A DNA stretch of 64,000 nt, taken from Polytrichum commune. Taxonomy: Eukaryota; Streptophyta; Polytrichopsida; Polytrichales; Polytrichaceae. The DNA lies in the NCBI GenBank assembly GCA_950295325.1, contig OX485804.1, positions 60,604,533 through 60,668,532 of the forward strand, in the 5' to 3' direction. The translations under genes were made by a program, and so were the position numbers. The notes under the pieces are model-generated. The model did no database searches. It was given only the letters and a program-made list of their open reading frames with translations, and was not told the DNA's origin. The stretch's first letter is position 1, and each line of letters begins with the position of its first letter. Positions 1-11,049 of this stretch are shown here, one piece after another.

Positions 1-287
1 TATCGATTCATTTAACTGTCAGACTCATTCTGGTATGCCAAGAGAAGCTAAAATGAGTTCACGAAATAGATTCTAACACTACCTCTGAGCATGCGTGACT
101 ACATGTGGAAAGAATTTTTTGATAACGTATGCAAAGCAATCAATGGAAAATCACAGGGGACCAATTCCCGACAAATAGTCCCGTGGAAGGATAACTCTTA
201 TATCCCAGAGATTTTATCTTGAAATAAATGCTCACACTAGCCTGGGTTTCATGGCCTTGATTTTGATCGATCCACGTGCAATTGCAG

Positions 288-2232
288 TCTACTGGAGGAT
301 TCTATGCTGTGGCGAGACTGGCAGGAGCAACCCCACCACCCCCATTTGTAATCAGCCGTGGCATTGGGTGGCAAGGAATCGGAATCTTGTTAAATGGGTT
401 CTTCGGAACATTCACCGGCACCACAGTCGCTCCGTGAGTCACAAACTCTACATTCTTGTGGTGCCCCAATCGGTTTGATTCCACCCCTGTTGGTTTTTTG
501 TTTTAGTGTTCTAATTCGGCATCATTTTTGCTGTGTGCAGTGAGAACGTTGGTCTGGTTGGTTTGACCCGAGTTGGAAGCAGGAGGGTAGTTCAAATCGC
601 TGCACTTTTTATGCTCTTCTTCTCAATCTTCGGTGAGTGTCTCAAGCAATTTTGCTGCTCGCACTACTACACTAAACATCCGATTTAGAGTATCCCAGAC
701 TATTCATCATCATTATCAACCCACACTACTTGTCTTGCAATAACTCGGTGGAAACTAGAGAGGGTGTCATATGACACTTGGTGCTACATGACAAGTCATG
801 AAGATCATCCTAACTTACAGATGTTACTGCTGTCTGTGGCGCAGTGGGAACAATCTACAATTTATTGCAAATCAGATGATTAGTGTACTTATCTTCTTTC
901 ACCCTAAGATTCTTTATGCAGTATGGATCAATCGCCCCTGCTGACAGGTCCCACACACAATGATGTGCTTCTTGCAGGGAAATTCGGTGCCATCCTTGCT
1001 TCCATTCCCCAGCCTATTGTCGGAGCTATTCTTTGTATCACTTTGGCCATGGTTGGTGAGTACTATCAGTTGATCTTCAATTCTTGTAGCAAGCACTTTC
1101 ATTTCTCTTGAAATGGGTTAAATTTTCTAACCCAGTTGCCTCATTTATTACCATGTCCCACAAACTGAAAATGTTACTGCTGTTTGTGGCGCAGTGGGAA
1201 CTGGTATTTCACACTTGCAATTTGCAAACATGAACATGACACGCAACATATTCGTTGTGGGCTTCTCCATCTTTCTTGGGTTGTCTGTACCTCAATATTT
1301 CAACGAGTTCACCATAAGAGCCGGTCATGGCCCTGTCTACACGGCTGCTCGATGGGTACGGACAATTGCTAAACACACTGCAATGCATCTCACTTTTGTT
1401 TGTTGGTTTCTTCCTCTGGATTTCACATTGAGTTTGCTTGTGAGGGGTGGCTTAAACTGAAGGCCTTAACCCGGATCCCATGGGAACTTCTAGGTTAAGC
1501 CACCTAAAAGTCCTGAATAGTGCTAATGGGTGACCTTCCTAGCACTTGCCTTCTGGGTGCATCCTACCACCTATGGTCCACCTGATCATAATGGGGGTAT
1601 TCGGGTAAACCAGATACACTTTAAACTCCAGAATATCACACTTGTGGCAACCAAAGTGCAGGTGATATCACTTTAATGTCAAAATCCATAATATGTGGGA
1701 GGGAAACATGACAACAAGGAGTGAGATTTAAACTGTGAACATCCATTCCCTAGGGTTTTGGGATATAAGAGGAGTGACATTAAGAAGGTTGATATTACAG
1801 TGTTTAGAGTGTATTTTCAAGCAACCGTGTCTCCACCCTTTGCATTGAGGCAATAGTCTTTGAGTGCCCTCTAATTCTTGTGATGCCTGTTTTTTGAATT
1901 ATACATAGACTTAAACCAACTGAACATGTGTAGCAATTATCAGTTCAGAATTATCAGGTCTACATTTGATCAACGACCACTAACATGATGGTTGTTGTTC
2001 TGTGTGTCCTCAAAAACAGTTCAACAGCACACTCAATGTCTTCTTCTCGTCACCGGTGATCGTGGCAATGCTAGTTGCAGTTATACTCGACCTATCTCTC
2101 ACGGTACATGTGTCGAAGAAAGACAGGGGCATGTGGTGGGTGAAGAAGTTTAGATACTTTGAACACGATCTTCGCAATCAAGAATTCTACCAACTCCCAG
2201 GACACCTCCACAAGTTCTTCCCCCCGAGATAG
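288..2232 (+). CDS. Nucleobase-ascorbate transporter (NAT/NCS2), 3' part
   Basis: Membrane permease of the NAT (NCS2) family; plant members move purines, uracil or xanthine across the plasma membrane, and ascorbate transport is known mainly for animal members. Five exons read as one frame: 288-433, 541-632, 978-1055, 1195-1355 and 2020-2232, giving the last 229 residues and a TAG stop. Every junction has GT/AG and phases match. The NAT signature is intact as ENVGLVGLTR across the exon 1/2 junction. Flanking segments SRGIGWQGIGILLNG, FGAILASIPQPI and FLGLSVPQYFNEF are typical of the family, as is the hydrophilic C-terminal tail ending KFFPPR. Plant NATs are about 520-540 residues, so roughly the first 300 lie off the left edge; bases 1-287 look like intron. 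Family is secure, substrate is not. Confidence 0.93.
821..850 (+). repeat. Intronic ghost copy of an exon 4 acceptor
   Basis: These 30 bases match 1171-1200, the end of intron 3 plus the start of exon 4, with one mismatch, including the GCAG acceptor and TGGGAA exon start. Similarity fades after that but TTGCAA persists. It lies in intron 2 and looks like a partial internal duplication that left a decoy acceptor 350 bp upstream. Confidence 0.75.
1550..1920 (+). repeat. Dispersed repeat in NAT intron 4, shared with the PHT4-like gene
   Basis: The 1550-1625 part (core CCTACCACCTATGG) and the 1850-1920 part (core GTGATGCC then ACTTAAACCAACTGAA) both resemble 54035-54100 and 54205-54280 in intron 1 of the PHT4-like gene, in the same order and orientation. 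It looks like an old, diverged interspersed element. No coding capacity or termini were recognised. Confidence 0.55.
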
Positions 2233-2909
2233 GTGGTGCCACTGTTGTGGACATCCTTTTTTTCCCAGGGCAAGAATGTTGCTGCTGATCATTGCTCCGA
2301 CATTTGGTATAAGTCGAAGCTGTGACCAGTTTTGTCTTGGTGTAATATGATCATTTGTAAAGCAACACACAGTAATGCATGATGGTGGCTGGATTAATGC
2401 AAGCCACGTCAGGTTTACCAAGTAGGATGGATGGATGGATTGATTAATGGATGGATGTGGCGGGCATGGATGGATGGCAATATTATTGGAGCAGGTGGTA
2501 ATTGAGGACAAGAAAAAAGACCATCAACTCCATTTTGCTTCAAATGGTGGTATCACCATGCATACATTCCGCAAGCAAAATAAACGATGTTGCATCGTCT
2601 GACTCGAGGGGGTACACAAACTTGAGATTTTTGTAGTGGTATATATCATCTAGACAGGTTCTAAAAATCAGGGCAGGCAGGTGTTGTTGGGTTACTAGAA
2701 GATGGGTGGCCTCATGGGGGCTTCTTATCTGTTCGGCAGAATAGAAGGAGACTGATGATATTGTGACGATCAATCAACCCTTCACCCTAAATTTGTCTCT
2801 GCCCTTTGTACACTTCGGAGCACTCATAATACATTGGTGGTTTCTTCCATCTGAGCATTGAGGGTACCACTTTGTGCTGGCCACTTAACTGCTTGCTTGT
2901 TTACAGATT
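2233..2909. other. 3' flank of NAT gene; ATGG-rich tract
   Basis: No gene seen. An ATGG/GGAT-rich simple tract lies at about 2424-2478. AATAAA near 2578 could serve as a distant polyadenylation signal for the NAT gene, but that is weak. The longer frames here show no family likeness. Confidence 0.5.
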
Positions 2910-3495
2910 CAGTGTCTGTTGTGAATTCTGCCTCAAATTTGCTTGAAGAATCGATTGTTCAAGAAATGAGTGCAGGATTTTCAGGAATTGCATAGCTGAT
3001 TAGCCTGCATTTGTTTTCATTAACGCACTTGCTTTTGAGGCAGACTCAGTACTGATGAGGATGACTAAGCTCTTGTAGTTCTGAGTGTTTGTTGTGAAAG
3101 GATTGATTTGCTCGCCTCAAGTTTGGAACAATGTGCAACAAATTGCTTGAAGTACTTATTGCTGAAATGAATGAAATGCTGCAATGGCTATGGCTTACAG
3201 GGCTGGATTTTCAGGAAATGCATACGCTGTTGATCTGTATGTGTTCTCATCACTCCACTTGATTTTGAGGCAGACCACGTACTAATGATGATGACTGAGC
3301 TCCCGTGACTCTCAGACATGCTTCAAGTGTCAAAGAACTGATCTGGTCGTCTCAAATTTGCCGTTGCTTATAGAACTGAAATTTGCTGAAATGAGTGCAA
3401 TCAGGGTTGAATTTTCAGGAATTTGACATAGCCAATTAACTTGCAATTTTTTGTTTGCATCAACCCACTTGCTTTTGAGGCAGACTAAGTACTGC
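2910..3495 (+). repeat. Three diverged tandem copies, about 200-230 bp
   Basis: The block GATTTTCAGGAA...CATAGC, then a CACTTGCTTTTGAGGCAGAC core, then TACTGATGATGACT, occurs starting at 2976, 3206 and about 3409. Spacings are 230 and 203 bp. Copies carry many substitutions, so the duplication is old. It is noncoding DNA downstream of the NAT gene. Confidence 0.8.
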
Positions 3496-3892
3496 AAAAC
3501 TTTTGAAAACTTCCACAACATCACAAAAGCTGAATCTCGGGAATCCCAGGTCTCCTCAGACAGAAATGGTCGCTTTCCCTGAACCCACTTTTTTGATCGG
3601 CTCAAAAGCACGACACGGCAGGCATGGCCGGCTGTGGAGATAGATACTTCCAATCTGGATGTATACGAAGAAACCGTCTTTCAAAGCCCAGCCAGCAGCT
3701 TGAATCAATATCAGTACTTATTCTTGCGTGGGGATCATGTACCTTGGCTGCTTCTCTCAGACTTGCATGTTTTGGAGCTTTTGCAGGCCAACAATACTAC
3801 TACTACTACTACTACAAAACACAGTTGATTAAGATTAAAATCAGTGTAACTCTCACTCGGAAACCGCCAATTGCAAGTAACTAGACATGCCT
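3496..3892. other. Unassigned DNA with an ACT microsatellite
   Basis: Seven ACT/CTA units lie at about 3794-3816. Short overlapping frames on both strands (for example 3634-3828) encode nothing recognisable; one is just poly-Thr from the microsatellite. Confidence 0.5.
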
Positions 3893-4215
3893 TACATGGA
3901 CACTTTTCTCTCTGCACCCACTTCTCGTAGGATATGAAACTCGCAATTAGTGCAAGATGATTAGCAAATCCAAATTGCGCATGTAGCCAAGTTGCCTCAT
4001 CAATTTTGGAGATCACATGGATATCTTATTCATTATAAAAATGAACATTCTCATGCTCATTGAGTGGTCATATAGGTCCTCGTCCCCCCCCCCCCCCCAA
4101 TCATGTTGACTATCAAACCTAGAATGGTTAGCACGTTTGGAGCACGTAGTCCAATCTCTTTTTAAACACTTGTTTTTTTGGTGCCAATTTTTAGATCCAC
4201 ATCTAACCACACACC
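3893..4215 (-). repeat. R-family repeat, R1 form
   Basis: Read on the minus strand it begins with a TGGTGTGTGGTTAGATGTG head, then AGAGATTGGACTACGTGCTC, then ends near CATATCC...GAGAAGTG. The same order occurs at 13715-14030 and 34105-34425 (plus) and 20485-20700 (minus). A run of 14 C at 4084-4097 interrupts this copy. No coding sequence. Confidence 0.7.
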
Positions 4216-4483
4216 AATCAAATATATGTGTCTAGATTATTGTTGTATTTAGTTTAGGCACGCCTACCTTACTATTGTATCTCACACTGCAAATTTGCAC
4301 ATCCACCCATCCTAATTCGGTGTTGTAGTCAGTGGTTGTGGTGAGTTGTATGGTTACATCCTCGTTACATCCTATCAGTATGAGTAAGGTATGTGGGTCT
4401 TATGTGGTCACTATTCTTAATAGTTCGACATTGGACCACAAAACTACAATTGGGCTCTAAAAGAGCATATAACCAAATACTAA

Positions 4484-4878
4484 GGGCATCTGTAGTGGAT
4501 CTAGGTAAAGCTCACTGCAAACCAAAACCTATCTTTTGACTGACCTAAAATTAGAAACTGAAATTACCATCATTAGAAGCACACCTAAATAAACGTGAGA
4601 TATTTCTCAAGAAAAAAGAATTGTAAAAATTTGACGTAGGTGAAATCCCTCATTGAAAACACCACATTTTCAAAATTTAGAGGGAGTGCACCAAATCTTG
4701 CTTTAAAATGGAAAGATCCTCCCACACTCCCTCCAAATTTTTGACATTTAGAGGGAGTGTGGGAGGATCTGTCCATTTTTAAGCAAGATTTGGTGCACTC
4801 CCTCTAAATTTTGAGCAATTTTAAGCAAGATAGGTCTTGGTTTGCAGTGAGCTTTACCTAGTTGCATTGCTGATGCTC
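4484..4878. mobile_element. PIF/Harbinger-like MITE, copy 1
   Basis: 395 bp flanked by TAA at 4481-4483 and 4879-4881, the 3-bp TWA target duplication typical of PIF/Harbinger (Tourist-like) elements. Terminal inverted repeats include CTAGGTAAAGCTCACTGCAA, and a second nested palindrome at about 4670-4805 would fold into a long hairpin. No transposase, so non-autonomous. The interior is almost identical to 60217-60611. The outermost roughly 20 bp of the two ends are imperfect repeats of each other, unlike copy 2. Confidence 0.9.
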
Positions 4879-5104
4879 TAACGTATATTTGTGTGGTATA
4901 TGGTAAGGCTTGAAGTTGGGATTGGATCTAAATGGTCAAAATTAATTGACCATTCAAGGATTAATAATCAATTTCTGATCCTATCCAACGATCAAAATTC
5001 TCTATGGAGTTGAAAATGTCTCCAACAAGGCCACATATCTTAAATGCTTGACAAGAAATTCACTATCTTGCCAAGGCAATTGCAATCACGACTTGTGAAA
5101 CACC

Positions 5105-5490
5105 ACTATTTAAGTGGTGTGTGGTAAGGTATGTGGGTGTTATTCGGGTTACGTTTTAAATCAAACACCTATATTGATTGGTGTGTGGTATAAAAAACAA
5201 ATGCCATTAAGACACATGTTTCAAAGAGATTGGACTACATCTTTAAGTTTTATTAACTACACCACACTCAATAATGAACACAAATGGGAGGACCTATATA
5301 TTCAATTAAGGAATCAAACAAACATGAACTTCTAATAACCATACCTGAATCATGGGAGGTCCGATTCTTGTTGATGCTTCATCATAGATTTGCTAGTGCA
5401 ACACACATTTCATGTGTGTTAATCTAATCATTTAGAAGTTGGAGAACATGGAAAGCGAACCACATAAAACCCACATACCTTAAATGACCT
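5105..5490 (+). repeat. R-family repeat, R2 form
   Basis: Shares its first 150 bp (TGTGTGGTA, then AAAGAGATTGGACTACATC, then GGGAGGACCTAT) with R1 but has a different tail containing GGGAGGTCCGATT and AGATTTGCTA. Close relatives are at 21055-21400 and 35840-36215. It lies head-to-head with the R1 copy at 3893-4215, with the MITE between them. Confidence 0.7.
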
Positions 5491-6890
5491 TATTATTTAT
5501 AATAATGCGTAATTGGAGATTTGAGGAGGATCTTACAATGATGATGTAATGGCTATTTTGAATTGAAAGCTTCTAATGATCTCATGTTCTTGCTTTTCCA
5601 TCCGTGAGAGAGGATATTATCACATACAAGCTGTCTCTCATCCATCCAGCATAAAAACATGACTCCTATAGGTTTGAGGCCAATCCATCTAAAATGACAT
5701 GGACTAGACTAATTCGTGGTCCTTAAAGCTAATTCCAGTGCTAAATCAGTTAAAAAATATAACACTATCTAGGTTGCATGCTATTTCATGGTTTTTATGT
5801 TCGATGAATGAGAGGCGCATTGGTGTGCAATAATTCCCTCTCTCCCTCCATCCATCCAGCTTAAAATTACTTTGGATCTACCCCTTGGTTTGGAGATTGT
5901 CAATGAATTCCAAGGGGTAAACAGTGTGGCAACTATCAGGGGAGGGTTAAAAACCTAGGAAAACATTGTGTATCCCAATGGTTTCTACTTAAAGTTGATT
6001 TATTCTAGGGAAACCCAATTGAAATGTAGTAACAACAAACATGGGAGCGCATAGTTTTATCCAATGTTGGATTGTTTATAAGTGAATAGATGAAATTAAT
6101 GATTAACACCAATAATGATATCAAAGAATCTTTATGTGGACACCAAATTTGTAATAAGTCAAATATTGATATTTGATGGGTATCTCAAGATGAGAGAATC
6201 TTTTTCATATCCAACTTCATGGCAATTGAAAGAGGACTTCAACACATCAAAATAGCATGTAACTTTTAGATAAGTACCGTATATAAATAACCTCTGAAAT
6301 TTCAAAGTTTTGTTTATTGGTGTATCTAAATTCTGACCCTACACTCTCATGTCAAAACCGTGTTCTTTCCATGTAAGAATATGCATAGGGTGTTGTCTTT
6401 GGGTAAGGATCATAATTATATGTGATTACCATACATTAATCACATTAAGATATATTGATAGATCCGATCATATTGATTGTGAAGAATTTGGTTTATGTTT
6501 AACCCCTAGGTGCTCCAAGAGATTTTGAACTAACATTTAAGTACATTTGGACAAATCACTTGTCTATAAATAATAAAGTGTATACCTATGGGGACAAAAA
6601 TGTCATACGGCAACAATAGAAGCAACAACAAAACAAGGATAATTTTGACTGTCTATATTCCATGTTCGCCAACCTCCATATTTGTGTGGTTTTGTGATCT
6701 AATGTACATCATATTCGCAGATGGAATTGTCCAAAATTCATGCATAAATCCAAATATACTTAAACCCTAGATTTTGGGAGAAAAACAAGTAGTTCAAAAT
6801 TGCTTGGTTTCATGATCGTTAAAGGATCCGCATCGAGTGTTTAAAATAATCTAATTGGTGGATGGTAAACACCTGATGGACATAAAAAGT
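5491..6890. other. AT-rich DNA, nothing recognised
   Basis: No open frame with family likeness, no clear repeat structure. Short frames such as 6588-6770 appear to be chance. Confidence 0.5.
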
Positions 6891-8380
6891 GGCAAACATT
6901 AAACCTCCCCTTGCGAACTTGTAGGGGAGGGGTCTTAGTATGGGACAAGGGTTGCGGCCCATGACCTGCAACCCCTTGGGCAACCCCGGACCAAAAAGTT
7001 GAACAAATTCTGAACATGAATAAACAAAAAATGTTGACCACCCTGCCCAACTTTAAAAAGAAAAAAGAAAAACTTGCCTTTGCATTATTGAAGGTTGTTT
7101 GTCCACAAACCCATATTGAGTGCACCTCACTTTCAAAAGTCCAAAATCCAATATATTTGTTCACCTCCACTTAGTAAATAAACAACTGACTTAGATTTCA
7201 TATATGAAGGGAAACCATCAATAAAGCAAGTAATTAACTTGGAAGTAAGAAAGATTTCATCCGCATTGGGGTTATAGTTTTTGTGATTTAGCCTTTGTCA
7301 TTTAAAATTTTGAACTTAACGTAATGTGTTGTTTTTAGCTAATTCATTTTATAATATTTCAATTAATGTCTTCTTCATTCACAAGTATTCATACATAATT
7401 CAAACTAACTAAACCCAATTAGAAGTATTAAGCGTATTTGAGGGTAGTCAAGCTCAAGGCCTAAGCCTAATTTGGTGCCTATTACAGTGTCCATAAATGT
7501 GGCAAGTTTGAGAATTATATCAAACTAATCAAACTAACTTAGCCTAATCAAGCTGAATTAATTCAGAAATCGTGCTTAATAACCAAATTGATAAATCAAA
7601 ATGAAGGCATCAATTAATTAATCATAACCAAAACAAATTTATTTTACTTAAAATAATTATGATGTAGTCGATAAACTGAAATTGATACGCTTAATTGCAT
7701 TTGTTTAGGTTTCATTACGCTTAATCAAGTTCAATGCGCTTACTTGAACTTAACTAGGCTTAATTAGTTTGAATGAGTATAAACAATTGTATAAATTTAG
7801 GCCTTGTGCTTAATTACAATTAATCACCCTTAATTAAGCATAATTACTTTTAATTGGGTTCAATTAGTTTGAATTGTGTATGAATACTTGTGAAAGGAGA
7901 AGATATTAAATGAAATATTGTAAAATGAATTAGCTAAAATCAGCACATTGCGTTAGGTTCAAACTTTTAAATGGCAAAGGCTAAATCACAAAAAACATAA
8001 ACCCAATGCTAATGAGATTTTCTTACTTCCAAGTTAATTACTTGCTTTATTGATGGCTTCCCTTAATAAATGAAATCCCAATCAATTGTTTGTTTACTAA
8101 GTGGAGGTGAACAAATATATTGGATTTTGGACCTTGAAGGTGAGGTGCACTCAATATGAGTTTTGTAGACAAGCGGCCTTCAATAATGCAAGGGGAAGTT
8201 TCTTTTTCAAGTTAGGCAAGTCGCCAACGTTTTTCAGTCATGTTAAAAAAATAAAAAATAAAATTTTTATTTTTATTTTTTTTCAGGGTTGCCCGAGGAG
8301 TTGTGGGTTGCCAACCCCGGCCGTTACCTAAGCGTAGTACCCTCCCCTAAAAGTTCGTAGGGGAGGGTTAATGTTTGCCC
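6891..8380. mobile_element. Foldback element with arms of about 540 bp
   Basis: The left arm (6891 to about 7430) is the imperfect reverse complement of the right arm (about 7840-8380). Ends are GGCAAACATTAA and TTAATGTTTGCC. The flanks carry an imperfect 8-9 bp direct repeat (TAAAAAGT left, TAGAAAGT right), which suits a Mutator-like transposition mechanism. The roughly 400-bp centre consists of many TTAATTAAGC/GCTTAATCAA-type permutations in both orientations. No transposase frame. The frames at 6841-7170 (-) and 8101-8331 (+) are the same arm sequence read twice, not genes. MULE origin is inference. Confidence 0.82.
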
Positions 8381-9184
8381 TAGAAAGTTCAGGTCTCTTT
8401 AAATTTCTATTTTTTTATTCAACTACCCAAATTTCATAGTGTATAATATTTTTTATTGTACAATGCCAATTTAATGCAAGAAATTTTTCCAAATAGCACA
8501 TGTCTTTAAAAACAAAAAGATAGAACTAATTGCCATGCAATCCTATAACCCTAACAAAAACCTTGAGCTTATCCAAAATCATCTAATATTGAAAATTTGC
8601 AAATGTCAATTGGTTGGTGTACTTTCCATCTACTCAAATAGTGTATTGCACAAAAGGAAGTATTTTTCAACACTAGCATTTGTCCACATTATCTATTTCA
8701 AATTCCAAGAAATCACATTCTTTGGACAAAACCTAATAGTGAAGGCCACCCCCTTCGTGTAGATAGTAATATGGGTGAAATGGTCTTGAAAGTCCACCTG
8801 CAAATTTATGAAAACTTCCTCACACTTCCTTGTTATGAATAATCATGGAGACATGAAGATGACTAGGTGTGTTATAATTGGATGCATTTTCCCCAATTAA
8901 CCCCTAAGCGTCTAAGAGGCCCAGATCAGGCCTCTCCAAACACAAAATAGCGTATTTGAGCTACGTACTTTCCTTTTTAGTCAATTATGTCAAAAATGGT
9001 TGTACCAAAATCAACTTATTCTTCAAGTGCATTGTTTGAATAAGTTAATCACTATGTTGTTGTTGAAGAATTAAGTTCAAATGCACACCTTGGGTGCCTT
9101 TGGATGCAAATACATGCATCCTATTTTGATCATCAATGTCTAGTATGAGTGTATTTTTTATTGTTTTCTCCTCGACATAATAGA
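8381..9184. other. AT-rich DNA, nothing recognised
   Basis: No gene, RNA or repeat could be supported. The frame at 8535-8762 has no recognisable features. Confidence 0.5.
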
Positions 9185-9340
9185 ATGTACATATAGTCTA
9201 ACCCCGATAATATGACACTCAATAATATGACACCTCGATTATACGATGCATTCCTTGTCCACCAAACTTTCCAGTGTTGATTTACCCCAATATTACGACT
9301 ACGATGCTCGTTATACGACCATTTTAAGACCTGATTTGTC
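9185..9340 (+). mobile_element. Pogo/Tigger-like terminal region
   Basis: Contains the style of iterated termini found in pogo elements: CCCCGATAATATGACAC, then AATAATATGACACCTCGA, then TTATACGATGC and CTCGTTATACGACC, starting just after a TA dinucleotide. A pogo-like transposase remnant follows about 450 bp downstream, which supports the call. The opposite terminus was not found, so the element looks truncated. Confidence 0.55.
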
Positions 9341-9787
9341 ATATAATCAATAGAGGTAGTTAATGCGTGCATGTGGTGGGACCCACCATATGATTTGCCC
9401 TGGGATCGGAGAGCACATGGTGAAGTCATGAATGGGTTAAATTTAAGTTAACTCAAGTTAATTGTTTAAACCAGGGTTTTAGAACATACAATTACACTTT
9501 TGAGTCTTTGCATTCGGATGGAAGTTGAAGGGTTTAGGGATTGTTGGATCTACAAACTAGAACTATGGAGTAGTTGATTTCTTTTCTTGATTTGAGGATT
9601 TTCCTCCCATGTGAACCTCACGTCTCTTTAGATTGGAAATTTTGGTCCTTGCCGACTTATGCTCTTAGATTTTGCCATGCCGCTCTTCAATTTCTTGGCT
9701 GATGCTTTCCGGTTCAATTATATTTTCAAAACTTTCAATGTCGATGACCACGTCCACACAAAACAACTTGCACATAATTTGGTAAGC

Positions 9788-10031
9788 ATTGACCTCCTCC
9801 ACATTGGTTATGGCACCGGAAGATATTTACATGATGAATGGGACTGGTTCATTTTATTGTGTGAGCCCAGCCAAACAAGACTCTAGCACAAGGAAAAGTT
9901 CGTGGGTGCAAAATTCAGAAGTATTGTCTCACTCTTGCTCTTGTTATAAACACAACACAAGCACTGACAAGTTGAAACTTGTGAATATTCACAAATCTCT
10001 ACGTCCAAGGTGCTTTGGAAGGACGTTTTAA
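9788..10031 (+). pseudogene. Decayed pogo-like DDE transposase fragment
   Basis: The frame contains PEDIYMMNGTGSFYC, followed by a degraded stretch, then TDKLKLVNIHKSLRPRCFG. This matches the order in pogo/CENP-B-type transposases: EDIYN-DETG-F followed by GTDKL...IGK...PRCF. The first catalytic Asp of the DETG block reads Asn and the Glu reads Gly, so the copy is inactive as well as short. The N-terminal DNA-binding region and the remaining catalytic residues are not visible. Frames before 9788 and after 10031 show no clear continuation. This is a relic, not a gene. Confidence 0.7.
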
Positions 10032-10306
10032 CGTTCCATAGGACATACTTTATCTACATTACCAAGAAAAAGAACACCGCAACCCTATGTATATTACGTA
10101 ATCCGAAGTCGTTATTATTTCCCTTATGTGCACCCACGTGCCACAAATACAATATCAAGGTGCACACCCCCGTGATTTTTGAAATAGATTTTGATGTCAA
10201 ATGCCATATATTATATCTACAAAAAACTTCTAACATGACTTCATATTGTGTCAAGATCGAGCATCTATGAACGGTTAGCAAAATGCGCAAAAAAATAAGA
10301 ATCTCA

Positions 10307-11049
10307 GGGCCACTTCACACACAAGACCGAGAGCCCGTGACCATTACATTTCAAGCACTCTCATTGGTGGAAAAGGTGGAGCCGGTCCAAGTTCGCTTCA
10401 CACTATGCTTGAGGGACCAACGGAGTATGTGAATGCAAGATGGATGTAAAGTCTACATGGATTCCTACATGGCATCAAATGGATCATGTTTCAGGGTCAC
10501 TTGGATTATTTTCAAAAACCACCTCTTGGAGGTAGACCTAATACAAAACCCGGAGACCATGACACTCCGAACACTCACAACCATTGATGTATTTTATTTT
10601 ATCATGTGTAAGGACTTGCATGAATAGACATTCATTGAAATAGCATTTGGTGGAGGGCCCGGTCACATATGGCTTCACACTACACTTGAGGGCCCGTGAC
10701 CACACGACATGATGTTGGAGGTGTGTTGGGGACGGCCATTGGACACTTTCTTTTGGGCTCTCACAATTTCACGGTCACGGCTCTTGGCTCGTGTGTGAAG
10801 TGGCCCTCATGTTGCATTTCTTGTAAGCTTCGATTTCCGATGCCAAATCACACCATGATACATGCTCCATGATCCATTTGATGTCATGTAGGAATCCATG
10901 TAGACTTGACATCCATCTTGCATTCACATACTCCGTTGGTCCCTCAAGCCTAGTGTGAAGTGAACTTGGACCGGCTCCGCCTTTTCCACCAATGAGAGTG
11001 CTGGAAGTGTAATGGTCACAGGCTCTCAGTCTCGTGTGTGAAGGGGCCC
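10307..11049. mobile_element. Composite foldback element, family shared with a PHT4 intron
   Basis: The first roughly 210 bp (GGGCCACTTCACACACAAGA...) recur inverted at about 10840-11049. A complete smaller unit, 10307 to about 10807, has its own ends (GGGCCACTTCACACAC and GTGTGTGAAGTGGCCC). The outer flanks show a weak 9-bp match (6 of 9). A diverged relative of the smaller unit occupies 57491-57964. The long minus-strand frame at 10775-11089 is a read-through of the arm, not a gene. Confidence 0.75.

Noticed and set aside
3624-3884. Two overlapping frames ending in Tyr or Thr runs
   Set aside because: The runs come from the ACT microsatellite and the rest is not recognisable.
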